Shown: one piece after another, positions 1 through 4,924 of the stretch
How the letters are laid out: each line of letters opens with the position of its first letter
Position numbering within the stretch: the first letter of the stretch is position 1
Assembly (NCBI GenBank): GCA_002439665.1
Contig: DJPC01000060.1
Location: forward strand, 1 to 7,362
Length of the DNA: 7,362 nt
Direction: 5' to 3'
Source of the DNA: Dialister sp. UBA6422
GTDB taxonomy: Bacteria > Bacillota > Negativicutes > Veillonellales > Dialisteraceae
Notes under the pieces: generated by a model
Databases searched by the model: none
Seen by the model: the letters and a program-made list of their open reading frames with translations, nothing else
What the model was told of the DNA's origin: nothing
Made by a program: the position numbers and the translations under genes

Positions 1-1688
1 GTATTATAGAGCCTGTTATATTCCGCCACTGTTTCCATCAATATGTCATGGGTCGAAACAATTGGTGTTTTCCCTTTTTCCATCCAGATGACTTGATCGA
101 AGGTGGGGAACGCTGATAGGCGGTGGGAGAGGAAGAGGATGATGGTATTTCCTTGTATGGCCCGTAGGCGGGAGAGAATGATAGATTCTGTTTTTGCATC
201 CAGCGCGGCGAAGGGGTCGTCTAGAACGAGCAAGGGCCGGTGGTGATAGAGGACGCGGGCTAAGGCGATTCTAGCTTGCTGACCACCGGATAGTTTGATG
301 CCTCCTTCACCGATGGGACTGTGAATGCCTTTCGGGAAGGTGGCGATGTCTTTTTCCATATCCACTACATGCAGTACTGGTGCGATATTTCCTTCTTGAC
401 CGAGCTTAATATTTTCTTCAATGGTGCCAGAAAAAAGCTCTGCCTCATGGCCCATGTATCCTACCCGCCCTTCAGGGATCCAGTGGGAGTTTGTACCGAA
501 GGAAATGATTCCTTCATAGGGGTATTCTTTCAGAAACAAGCGACCCAAGGTGGATTTCCCGCTGGCAATTTCTCCAGTGACGCCGATGATTGTTCCGGGG
601 GGAGCAGTGAAAGAGAGGTCAGAAAAAACCGGTTCCGTTTCGCCCGGATAGGTAAAGCCCACGTGAGAGACCGTCAGTGATTCAGCCGGTGACGTGGCGG
701 GATAGGAACGGTCCTTCTTCGATAAGTAAGGCTGGATGCGCTTCCAAGACACTTGGGCCTTTTGCACTGCGTTGAATAATTTGGCTGCATGAGATGCTTT
801 GATAGCCAGCCGCGTAAAGCAGGCTAAGTAGGCAGAAAAAGCCGCGATATCCCAGGCGGCCCAGCCTTCTCCTTGTACGTTTTGGCTTCCGAAGTACACA
901 ATGAAAATGGCACCCATCATGGCAATGATTTCATAGGTCGGTCCCATGATGGCATTCCATAGATTGGCTCGGATGGTTTTCTTTTCGTAGTCCGATAAAT
1001 AGGTTTCGTAAATTTCATTTTGCCTAGACTCTTCCCCGTAGAGTCGGTATGTCAGCCCTTGCCCGATGCGATCCATGGTGCGGCTCGAGAGACGGCTGCT
1101 GGAAATTTTTGCTTCGGCGCTGCAGTGGGTGACATAGGATTTCAATCGTTCTGCCAGGATATAGGCGATGGGTGGAAATACAGATACCAGCAAGGTGAGA
1201 CGCCAGTCATAGTACAGCAGCAGTGCCGTGTAAGAAATCATTACCACGCCGGTATCAAAGATTTCAGTGGTGAATTTTCGCATGCCCTCTACACAGGCAT
1301 CTACATCGGAAATCACCCGGGTCATGAACGCCCCCTGATCCGTTTGACGAATGGCGGTGGGAGATTCCTGCAGCAAATGGTCGTAGAGAAACCCTTTCAT
1401 GGTGAGGCTGATGTGATTGGCAAATTTTCGGACATAGAGCCGCTTGAAATAACGCGCCCCCTGTACGATGAGCAGCGTCAGCACATAAGAAAAGGATAGG
1501 AGAAGGATGTCTTTGGCCTGCCGGCGGTCATCTAAAATGTCAGCTACATACTGCGCCAGTTGTCCCTCAAACCAAGGGGCTAACGCCATACCGCTGTTAT
1601 ATATAAGCCCGCTTAGGGTGACCCACAGTAGAATTTTCTTTTCCTGCAGGAAATAATACATCATGTCAGTGGAAGAATGCTTTTTCAA
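1..1688 (-). CDS. ABC exporter half-transporter (permease fused to ATPase), degenerate NBD; 3' end outside window
   Basis: I read 562 codons from a TTG start, running off the left edge with probably only a few residues missing. It is a type IV ABC exporter: membrane region at about residues 20-310, ATPase domain at about 338-562. In the ATPase domain the A-loop Tyr347 (FTYPGE), Walker A GEIASGKST (372-380), signature LSGGQ (466-470), Walker B LLVLDD (486-491), D-loop AALD and switch His522 are visible. The catalytic glutamate after Walker B is Asp491, and the Q-loop position holds His414 (YMGHEAELF) instead of Gln. Asp at the Glu position with an intact LSGGQ is the pattern of the degenerate-site subunit of heterodimeric exporters (TM287, BmrC type), so a catalytic partner gene probably follows just off the left edge. 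The TTG start is preferred over the internal ATG-ATG (codons 9-10) because GAGG lies 6 nt before it and an in-frame stop lies upstream. The substrate cannot be told; multidrug or peptide export is possible. Confidence 0.9.
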   Translation of the reverse strand, partial: MKKHSSTDMMYYFLQEKKILLWVTLSGLIYNSGMALAPWFEGQLAQYVADILDDRRQAKDILLLSFSYVLTLLIVQGARYFKRLYVRKFANHISLTMKGFLYDHLLQESPTAIRQTDQGAFMTRVISDVDACVEGMRKFTTEIFDTGVVMISYTALLLYYDWRLTLLVSVFPPIAYILAERLKSYVTHCSAEAKISSSRLSSRTMDRIGQGLTYRLYGEESRQNEIYETYLSDYEKKTIRANLWNAIMGPTYEIIAMMGAIFIVYFGSQNVQGEGWAAWDIAAFSAYLACFTRLAIKASHAAKLFNAVQKAQVSWKRIQPYLSKKDRSYPATSPAESLTVSHVGFTYPGETEPVFSDLSFTAPPGTIIGVTGEIASGKSTLGRLFLKEYPYEGIISFGTNSHWIPEGRVGYMGHEAELFSGTIEENIKLGQEGNIAPVLHVVDMEKDIATFPKGIHSPIGEGGIKLSGGQQARIALARVLYHHRPLLVLDDPFAALDAKTESIILSRLRAIQGNTIILFLSHRLSAFPTFDQVIWMEKGKTPIVSTHDILMETVAEYNRLYN

Positions 1689-1694
1689 AATAAA

Positions 1695-1698
1695 CCTC
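1695..1698 (-). promoter_or_regulatory. ribosome binding site deciding a TTG start
   Basis: On the minus strand GAGG is followed by six bases and then TTG at 1688-1686. The ATG-ATG pair eight codons further in has no purine-rich site at a proper distance. This supports the TTG start of the ABC exporter, giving the N-terminus MKKHSSTDMMYY. Confidence 0.6.
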
Positions 1699-1718
1699 GT
1701 ATGGGGAATTTGGTGACT

Positions 1719-1734
1719 GGGATGAGTAGCTAGG
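1719..1734 (+). repeat. inverted repeat arm, left (partner 2055-2070)
   Basis: GGGATGAGTAGCTAGG matches the reverse complement of 2055-2070 (GGGACTAGTAGCTAGG) at 14 of 16 positions, with the ten bases AGTAGCTAGG identical. The arms lie about 320 bp apart and enclose parS module A. They could be ends of an eroded intergenic repeat; no transposase is present and no target duplication was identified. Confidence 0.5.
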
Positions 1735-1780
1735 GATTAGGCCCGGAGTTTGCTTACGTCGTGTTTCACAGGAACGGAAT

Positions 1781-1890
1781 GCAAAGGTTCTGGAATACCA
1801 TTTATATGCAGTGGCTTTTGGCAGGTATCCCGCTATACAAAGGTTCTAATGCTATAGAGAAAAAGAAGAATGTTTCACGTGAAACATTCC
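1781..1890 (+). repeat. parS module A (AAGGTTCT-N48-AAGGTTCT-N24-parS)
   Basis: Two octamers AAGGTTCT (1784-1791 and 1840-1847; extended identity CAAAGGTTCT) start 56 bp apart, and the second ends 24 bp before the perfect parS at 1872-1887. The same order and spacing recur 438 bp downstream in module B. Bases between the conserved blocks have diverged, apart from short matches such as GCAG (1808) and CCGCT (1830). The fixed geometry suggests common descent or a functional constraint. Confidence 0.7.
1872..1887. other. parS: parS site 1 (perfect)
   Basis: The 16-bp palindrome TGTTTCACGTGAAACA matches the bacterial parS consensus exactly. Known role: it nucleates CTP-dependent ParB clamps that spread along DNA, segregate origins and recruit SMC. 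It lies in non-coding DNA and belongs to module A. Confidence 0.93.
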
Positions 1891-2054
1891 ATTATGATTC
1901 TGTTCAGCTGGATTATTCACCGCTACTGCTTTGAGATTTCTCTACTTCTGTCTAACATAGTACTGGACTGCTCCATAGAATCATCAAGCACAAATCCCGT
2001 CGGTCGAAATGATGGTAGTGGGTAGTGACTTATTTCCTGATCTCTCATCCCTAG

Positions 2055-2070
2055 GGCCTAGCTACTAGTC
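2055..2070 (-). repeat. inverted repeat arm, right (partner 1719-1734)
   Basis: CCTAGCTACTAGTCCC is the inverted, near-identical copy of 1719-1734. It directly follows a perfect 8-bp palindrome, CCCTAGGG, at 2047-2054, and precedes the AT-rich hairpin at 2080-2122. Confidence 0.5.
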
Positions 2071-2079
2071 CCTAAAATA

Positions 2080-2122
2080 AAAAGAAGAAAATCTACGAAT
2101 GGAATGATCGTATATTTTCTTC
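2080..2122 (-). terminator. AT-rich hairpin, probable terminator of the 73-aa gene
   Basis: An 11-bp arm AAGAAGAAAAT (2080-2090) pairs with 2112-2122. One mismatch follows and then TACG/CGTA (2092-2095 with 2107-2110), leaving an 11-nt loop. Read on the minus strand, the stem is followed by TTTTTATTTTA, as in a Rho-independent terminator. It lies 228 nt beyond the stop of the 73-aa gene. The stem is unusually poor in G and C, so another role (extrusion, RNA stability) is possible. Confidence 0.45.
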
Positions 2123-2218
2123 TTATTATATACAGGTTGGATAAAGATGTAAGCGGGGAATTATGTAAGAAAAGATAAATTATTGAATCTGGCGGGTAGA
2201 GGCAAGTTTTACGAGAAT

Positions 2219-2328
2219 GGAAAGGTTCTCTTGGAATGAATGGGGGCAGAGGAACAATAAAGTGTAACCGCTGTCATAAGGTTCTGCTGACGAGATTTGT
2301 CTTTTCTCATATTTCTCGTGAAACATGC
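2219..2328 (+). repeat. parS module B (diverged copy of module A)
   Basis: AAGGTTCT occurs at 2222-2229 and 2278-2285, again 56 bp apart, and a degenerate parS follows after 24 bp at 2310-2325. All three blocks are offset by exactly 438 bp from module A. Shared smaller blocks are GCAG (2246) and CCGCT (2268), at the same offset. Confidence 0.65.
2310..2325. other. degenerate parS-like site 2 (14/16)
   Basis: TATTTCTCGTGAAACA differs from parS at positions 2 (G to A) and 7 (A to T). The right half, GTGAAACA, is a perfect parS half-site. The left half, TATTTCTC, is one base from the Noc-box half TATTTCCC as I recall it. It may be an eroded parS with weak ParB binding. Confidence 0.6.
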
Positions 2329-2350
2329 CAATACCACTCTTCACTTCGCA

Positions 2351-2572
2351 CTATTTTAGCGGTTCACTGGTCTGTGTCCGCAGGAAGATTCGTTGTACAG
2401 TGACTTTCTGTCCTTGGAACCGTTTTTCCAGCACGGGGATAATCATGCGGGCGGCTTGGCGGATTTTGATTTTGTCGATGGGTTTGTTGGCGTCTTTCAG
2501 GTGGTAGCACATCTGGTAGGTTCTTTTATCGCCGACACGGTAGAAGATGATGAGGTCACGGATGATGGACAT
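2351..2572 (-). CDS. hypothetical 73-aa protein
   Basis: I do not recognise this protein. The start chosen is ATG at 2572, because AAAGGAGC lies seven bases before it; an in-frame ATG 15 codons upstream has no such site. The product is small and basic, begins MSIIRDLIIFYRVGDKRTYQ, and has no long hydrophobic stretch, so it is probably cytosolic. The central stretch, roughly residues 33-62 (KIKIRQAARMIIPVLEKRFQ), is rich in Lys, Arg and Ile and could be a helix followed by strands. It is transcribed alone: the larA terminator lies upstream and a hairpin downstream at 2080-2122. A TATATT hexamer (minus strand, 2644-2639) about 67 bp upstream could be its -10, but no good -35 is visible. parS site 3 lies just upstream of this possible promoter. 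Confidence 0.75.
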   Translation of the reverse strand: MSIIRDLIIFYRVGDKRTYQMCYHLKDANKPIDKIKIRQAARMIIPVLEKRFQGQKVTVQRIFLRTQTSEPLK

Positions 2573-2670
2573 GGGATAGCTCCTTTCGTTAATGTAGAAT
2601 AGTGTGTAGTGCGTCATGGTGGTAGCTGTGCATCAAATAATATAGCGCTGCAGAATCATAAAAATGGAAT

Positions 2671-2686
2671 TGTTTCACGTGAAACA
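2671..2686. other. parS: parS site 3 (perfect)
   Basis: TGTTTCACGTGAAACA, exact consensus. It lies between the 73-aa gene and the larA terminator. An inverted AAGGTTCT (read as AGAACCTT at 2711-2718) lies exactly 24 bp away, as in modules A and B but on the opposite strand. Confidence 0.93.
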
Positions 2687-2718
2687 TGACCCCAATGAAA
2701 ATAAGAAGTCAGAACCTT
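2671..2718 (-). repeat. parS module C (inverted, single octamer)
   Basis: Read on the minus strand this is AAGGTTCT (2718-2711), 24 bp, then parS (2686-2671), the same spacing as modules A and B. A second octamer 56 bp further out is not present; that position falls beyond the larA terminator. The 24-bp spacer sequence is not obviously conserved. Confidence 0.55.
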
Positions 2719-2723
2719 ATTTG

Positions 2724-2761
2724 ACAAAAGGCTGCATACCTATGAGCATGCAGCCTTTTGT
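2724..2761 (-). terminator. Rho-independent terminator of larA
   Basis: A perfect 12-bp stem, AAAAGGCTGCAT (2726-2737) with 2748-2759, encloses a 10-nt loop, and a T-rich stretch follows on the minus strand (TTTTGTCAAAT). It begins 17 bp after the larA stop. Its symmetry would also let it stop transcription from the plus strand. Confidence 0.85.
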
Positions 2762-2776
2762 TAAATCTTGGAATGT

Positions 2777-4078
2777 TTATTTCTGATAGGGAACAAGAGC
2801 GGAGCAGTGCCCCATGACGGTGATGGAGTAATCTTTTTTGCCTTCTTTGGCAAGCTGTTCCTGTGCCAGTTTCCATGCTTCTGCTACGGTAGCTACTGGA
2901 ATCTGGTTGGTCTTTCTGATGGCTTCAAAGTTTTCCGGCTTGGTCACCAGGTAAATGGTGTACTGGTGAGTCATGCAGAATAGATTAAATGCTACGAAGA
3001 ATGGAATGGTGAAATGATGGCGCAGTGCTTTTTCCATTTCTTCTTCTGTATCATAGGTGAAGCTATTGAGGTAAGCAGCTGGTTCCCAGATATCGCTGGC
3101 TTCCATGATAGCAATGATGATGCCACCCTTTTTGGTGACTACATCGGAAGGGTCATAGCATTTGGATCCCTGATAGAGGGATACGTCTTTTGGATAGCCA
3201 CCGGCACAAGCGAAGGTGACATCTGCTTTTTCAGCGAATGGTACTTTCTGAATTTTATAAACAAATTTAGTACCTTCCAGCCAAGCTTTATAGGGGTCGC
3301 CACCGATCATCTTACAGATTTTGCCGTCTGCATTGACGATGGAGTGTACCATAAAGCATGGTTTAATCATATCGCTGGCTTCTTGCATATCATCGGAAAC
3401 AGGGTTATCGTCCAAAAGGGTAGAGCGGGTCTTGGGGTTGATGCCGCTTCCGAATTTTTCGCCTAATGCATGGCAGTGATTGATCTGAATGGTATCATCT
3501 CCTGCAACGCCTGGAAGAATCAGTTTGCGGCCGCCGCCGTATCCTGCGAAAAGGTGAGGGGTGATGCCATCGACGATGATGACTTTGTCAGCTTCTACGG
3601 CATGTTTATTGATCCATACTGGAGTGCCGCGAGAGGTATCACCGATGTGAACCAATTCATCTTTGTTCTTGCAGTGGTGCTGGTAGAGCTTGATACGTTT
3701 GGTGAGTTCTTCGCCCACTACAGCTACATCTTCTTCTGGAGTCTGTTCTCTATGAGTACCCTGGGCGAAAAGGATGCAAATGTCTTCATCAGGAATACCA
3801 GCCAGGTTCAGTTCATTGACGATGTAAATGACAAATTCATCAGAATGATTCCAGATACGGGTTACATCAGCGCAGACGATGCAGACCTTATCTCCCTTAG
3901 AAACTACTTCTGTCAGTGGTTTAGAGCCGATAGGATGACGCATACAATCCAAAGTGGCTTCCTTTACATCACAGGCCGGAGTCGGAACTGCTTCTAGTAC
4001 GTTGGTAATATGCTCTTCTGGTAACATCACTTTCTGGATGGTTTTACCAAATCCAAATTCAAATTCTTTTAGTGCCAT
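2777..4078 (-). CDS. larA: LarA-type nickel-dependent lactate (2-hydroxyacid) racemase
   Basis: The 433-aa product is close to the family length (about 424). LarA interconverts L- and D-lactate using a covalently bound nickel-pincer nucleotide cofactor. The key positions known from the Lactiplantibacillus enzyme are all present: Asp71 and Arg74 (ADVTR), His109 (GTHRE), His175 (PHLFAGYGGG), the cofactor-bound lysine Lys185 (GGGRKLILPG), His201 (INHCHAL), and Gln303 and Lys306 (LYQGSK). The ATG at 4078 has AAGGAGGAG at good distance, and a strong terminator follows. The gene stands alone; the cofactor genes larB, larC and larE are not in the window and must be elsewhere if it is active. An extended -10 promoter with an overlapping inverted repeat lies about 120 bp upstream. 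Related LarA paralogues act on other 2-hydroxyacids, so lactate is the likely but not proven substrate. In this type of organism it would help in using both lactate isomers. Confidence 0.88.
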   Translation of the reverse strand: MALKEFEFGFGKTIQKVMLPEEHITNVLEAVPTPACDVKEATLDCMRHPIGSKPLTEVVSKGDKVCIVCADVTRIWNHSDEFVIYIVNELNLAGIPDEDICILFAQGTHREQTPEEDVAVVGEELTKRIKLYQHHCKNKDELVHIGDTSRGTPVWINKHAVEADKVIIVDGITPHLFAGYGGGRKLILPGVAGDDTIQINHCHALGEKFGSGINPKTRSTLLDDNPVSDDMQEASDMIKPCFMVHSIVNADGKICKMIGGDPYKAWLEGTKFVYKIQKVPFAEKADVTFACAGGYPKDVSLYQGSKCYDPSDVVTKKGGIIIAIMEASDIWEPAAYLNSFTYDTEEEMEKALRHHFTIPFFVAFNLFCMTHQYTIYLVTKPENFEAIRKTNQIPVATVAEAWKLAQEQLAKEGKKDYSITVMGHCSALVPYQK

Positions 4079-4173
4079 AAAGACTCCTCCTTCTTGGAAA
4101 GCGGAAATAAACTTCTGCTTTTTGGAAATACTGTTCTTGGTTGTTAATTGTTAGAATACAAGTAAACATAACG

Positions 4174-4199
4174 ATAACAAGCCATATGTATCTTGTTAT
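4174..4199. promoter_or_regulatory. inverted repeat, candidate operator of larA
   Basis: ATAACAAG (4174-4181) and its exact reverse complement CTTGTTAT (4192-4199) flank a 10-bp spacer containing CATATG. The repeat overlaps the last two bases of the larA -10 and covers the expected start of transcription, so a bound protein would block the polymerase. It could instead form a weak hairpin at the 5' end of the mRNA. The cognate regulator is not identifiable. Confidence 0.5.
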
Positions 4200-4206
4200 T
4201 ATAGCA
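4198..4206 (-). promoter_or_regulatory. extended -10 promoter of larA
   Basis: The minus strand reads TGCTATAAT, a perfect -10 hexamer with the upstream TGn extension. No clear -35 stands 16-18 bp upstream, which is common for extended -10 promoters. Transcription would begin near 4191, giving a leader of about 113 nt before the larA ATG. Confidence 0.6.
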
Positions 4207-4325
4207 CGAATGCATGGAATTGTTTATTTCTTAAATATTATAGATGAGAGAAAATAGGATATGTGGCTATCTTAAGTCAAGAAAAGGGACTAGAGATCTT
4301 TGGTCAGCTTTGTCTATGGATTGAT

Positions 4326-4367
4326 AAAAAATCCACCTAAGCTTTTAAGGCTACAGGTGGATTTTTT
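4326..4367 (-). terminator. Rho-independent terminator of the cupin gene
   Basis: A perfect 13-bp stem, AAAAAATCCACCT (4326-4338) with 4355-4367, encloses a 16-nt loop; six T residues close the structure on either strand. On the minus strand it lies 76 bp after the cupin stop, with parS site 4 in between. Confidence 0.85.
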
Positions 4368-4405
4368 CATTGATATATGAACTGTTACATCACAAAAAGC
4401 GACCA

Positions 4406-4421
4406 TGTTTCACGTGAAACA
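4406..4421. other. parS: parS site 4 (perfect)
   Basis: TGTTTCACGTGAAACA, exact consensus, between the cupin stop and its terminator, so it is transcribed as part of the 3' untranslated region. No AAGGTTCT is found at the 24-bp spacing on either side. Confidence 0.93.
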
Positions 4422-4443
4422 TTTCATGGTTTAAGTAAAATTT

Positions 4444-4794
4444 CTATTTATCATAGACAATAAGACCCATGAAGACCAGGTCCTCATCACCGATGTTTTC
4501 AATGCCATGGCGATCTCCATTTTTGCAGAAAGCCGCATCTCCAGGACCCATTTCATAGGTGGTGTCATTATCCGTATAGAGACCTTTTCCAGAAAGGATG
4601 TAGTAAATTTCTCCATCACCTTTATGCTGGTGGACACCCATGGAGCACCCTTTTTCGAGTGTGGCCTTCACATACATTCGGCAATGACCAGCCAGAGCAG
4701 GAAGAGAATCTGGGGTAGCGATGGGTTCCAAAATCAAATGACCTTTGCCGCCATTGGCGTGTTCCAATACTTTTTTCGGTAATTTAGTAAGCAT
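4444..4794 (-). CDS. small single-domain cupin protein
   Basis: This is a 116-aa soluble protein, the usual size of a one-barrel cupin. Motif 1 is clear: GCSMGVHQHKGDGEIYYILSG with His55, His57 and Glu62 as metal ligands. Motif 2 is GPGDAAFCKNGDRHGIEN with His96 as the fourth ligand; the usual Pro of the PxG turn is replaced by Lys-Asn-Gly. The four ligands imply a bound divalent metal, but substrate and reaction cannot be told; such proteins are sugar-binding, isomerase-like, dioxygenase or regulatory. The start is ATG at 4794, with AAGGAGAG eight bases upstream. It follows the MEMO/AMMECR1 gene on the same strand after a 130-bp gap containing a hairpin and heptamer repeats but no obvious terminator, so read-through is possible. 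It ends at the terminator at 4326-4367. Confidence 0.85.
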   Translation of the reverse strand: MLTKLPKKVLEHANGGKGHLILEPIATPDSLPALAGHCRMYVKATLEKGCSMGVHQHKGDGEIYYILSGKGLYTDNDTTYEMGPGDAAFCKNGDRHGIENIGDEDLVFMGLIVYDK

Positions 4795-4823
4795 GGTATA
4801 CTCTCCTTATGAATGAAATAAAA

Positions 4824-4844
4824 TAGTTGTTAGTTGTTAGTTGT
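4824..4844 (+). repeat. three tandem TAGTTGT heptamers
   Basis: TAGTTGT is repeated three times without a break in the leader of the cupin gene, about 30-50 bp upstream of its ATG. A related GTTGTTAATTGTTAG lies at 4140-4154 in the larA leader. It may be a protein-binding array, a slippage-prone simple repeat, or part of an intergenic repeat family. Confidence 0.6.
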
Positions 4845-4862
4845 TGGGCAATTCATAACTAA

Positions 4863-4894
4863 TAGCCATTAGAAACTCAGTTTCATATTGGCTA
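4863..4894 (-). other. two-step hairpin in the MEMO-cupin spacer
   Basis: TAGCCA (4863-4868) pairs with TGGCTA (4889-4894), and inside it GAAAC (4872-4876) pairs with GTTTC (4880-4884) around a 3-nt loop. No T-run follows on the minus strand, so it is not a standard terminator. It could be an RNA processing or stabilising element between the two genes. Confidence 0.35.
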
Positions 4895-4924
4895 CCAACC
4901 AAATGAGCAGGTAGTTCATTTACT

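Larger units (their letters stand above)
1689..2350. other. 662-bp non-coding region with parS modules
   Basis: No convincing gene is present on either strand: short open frames lack a ribosome binding site or recognisable sequence. The stretch holds one perfect parS (1872-1887), one degenerate parS (2310-2325), four AAGGTTCT octamers in two pairs, a 16-bp imperfect inverted repeat enclosing 1719-2070, and an AT-rich hairpin at 2080-2122. On the minus strand it is the leader of the ABC exporter gene and the downstream region of the 73-aa gene. I found no convincing -35/-10 pair for the exporter. Confidence 0.7.
4079..4325. other. non-coding region between larA and the cupin terminator
   Basis: This AT-rich stretch has no credible gene. 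It holds the larA ribosome binding site, the leader with GTTGTTAATTGTTAG at 4140-4154 (similar to the heptamer repeats at 4824-4844), the candidate operator and the extended -10. Between 4207 and 4325 I see nothing specific. Confidence 0.6.

Noticed and set aside
1762..1777. Possible further parS at TGTTTCACAGGAACGG
   Set aside because: The left half TGTTTCAC is perfect but the right half matches poorly (11/16 overall). At most it is a half-site remnant.
1895..2026. 43-codon open frame starting just after parS 1
   Set aside because: No ribosome binding site; the start is preceded by the parS palindrome and the product has no recognisable features.
2573..2617. Longer start (15 more codons) for the 73-aa gene
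   Set aside because: AAAGGAGC lies seven bases before the internal ATG at 2572, while the upstream ATG has no such site.
3014..3997. Plus-strand open frames opposite larA
   Set aside because: These are shadow frames of a strongly conserved gene with all catalytic residues intact on the minus strand.
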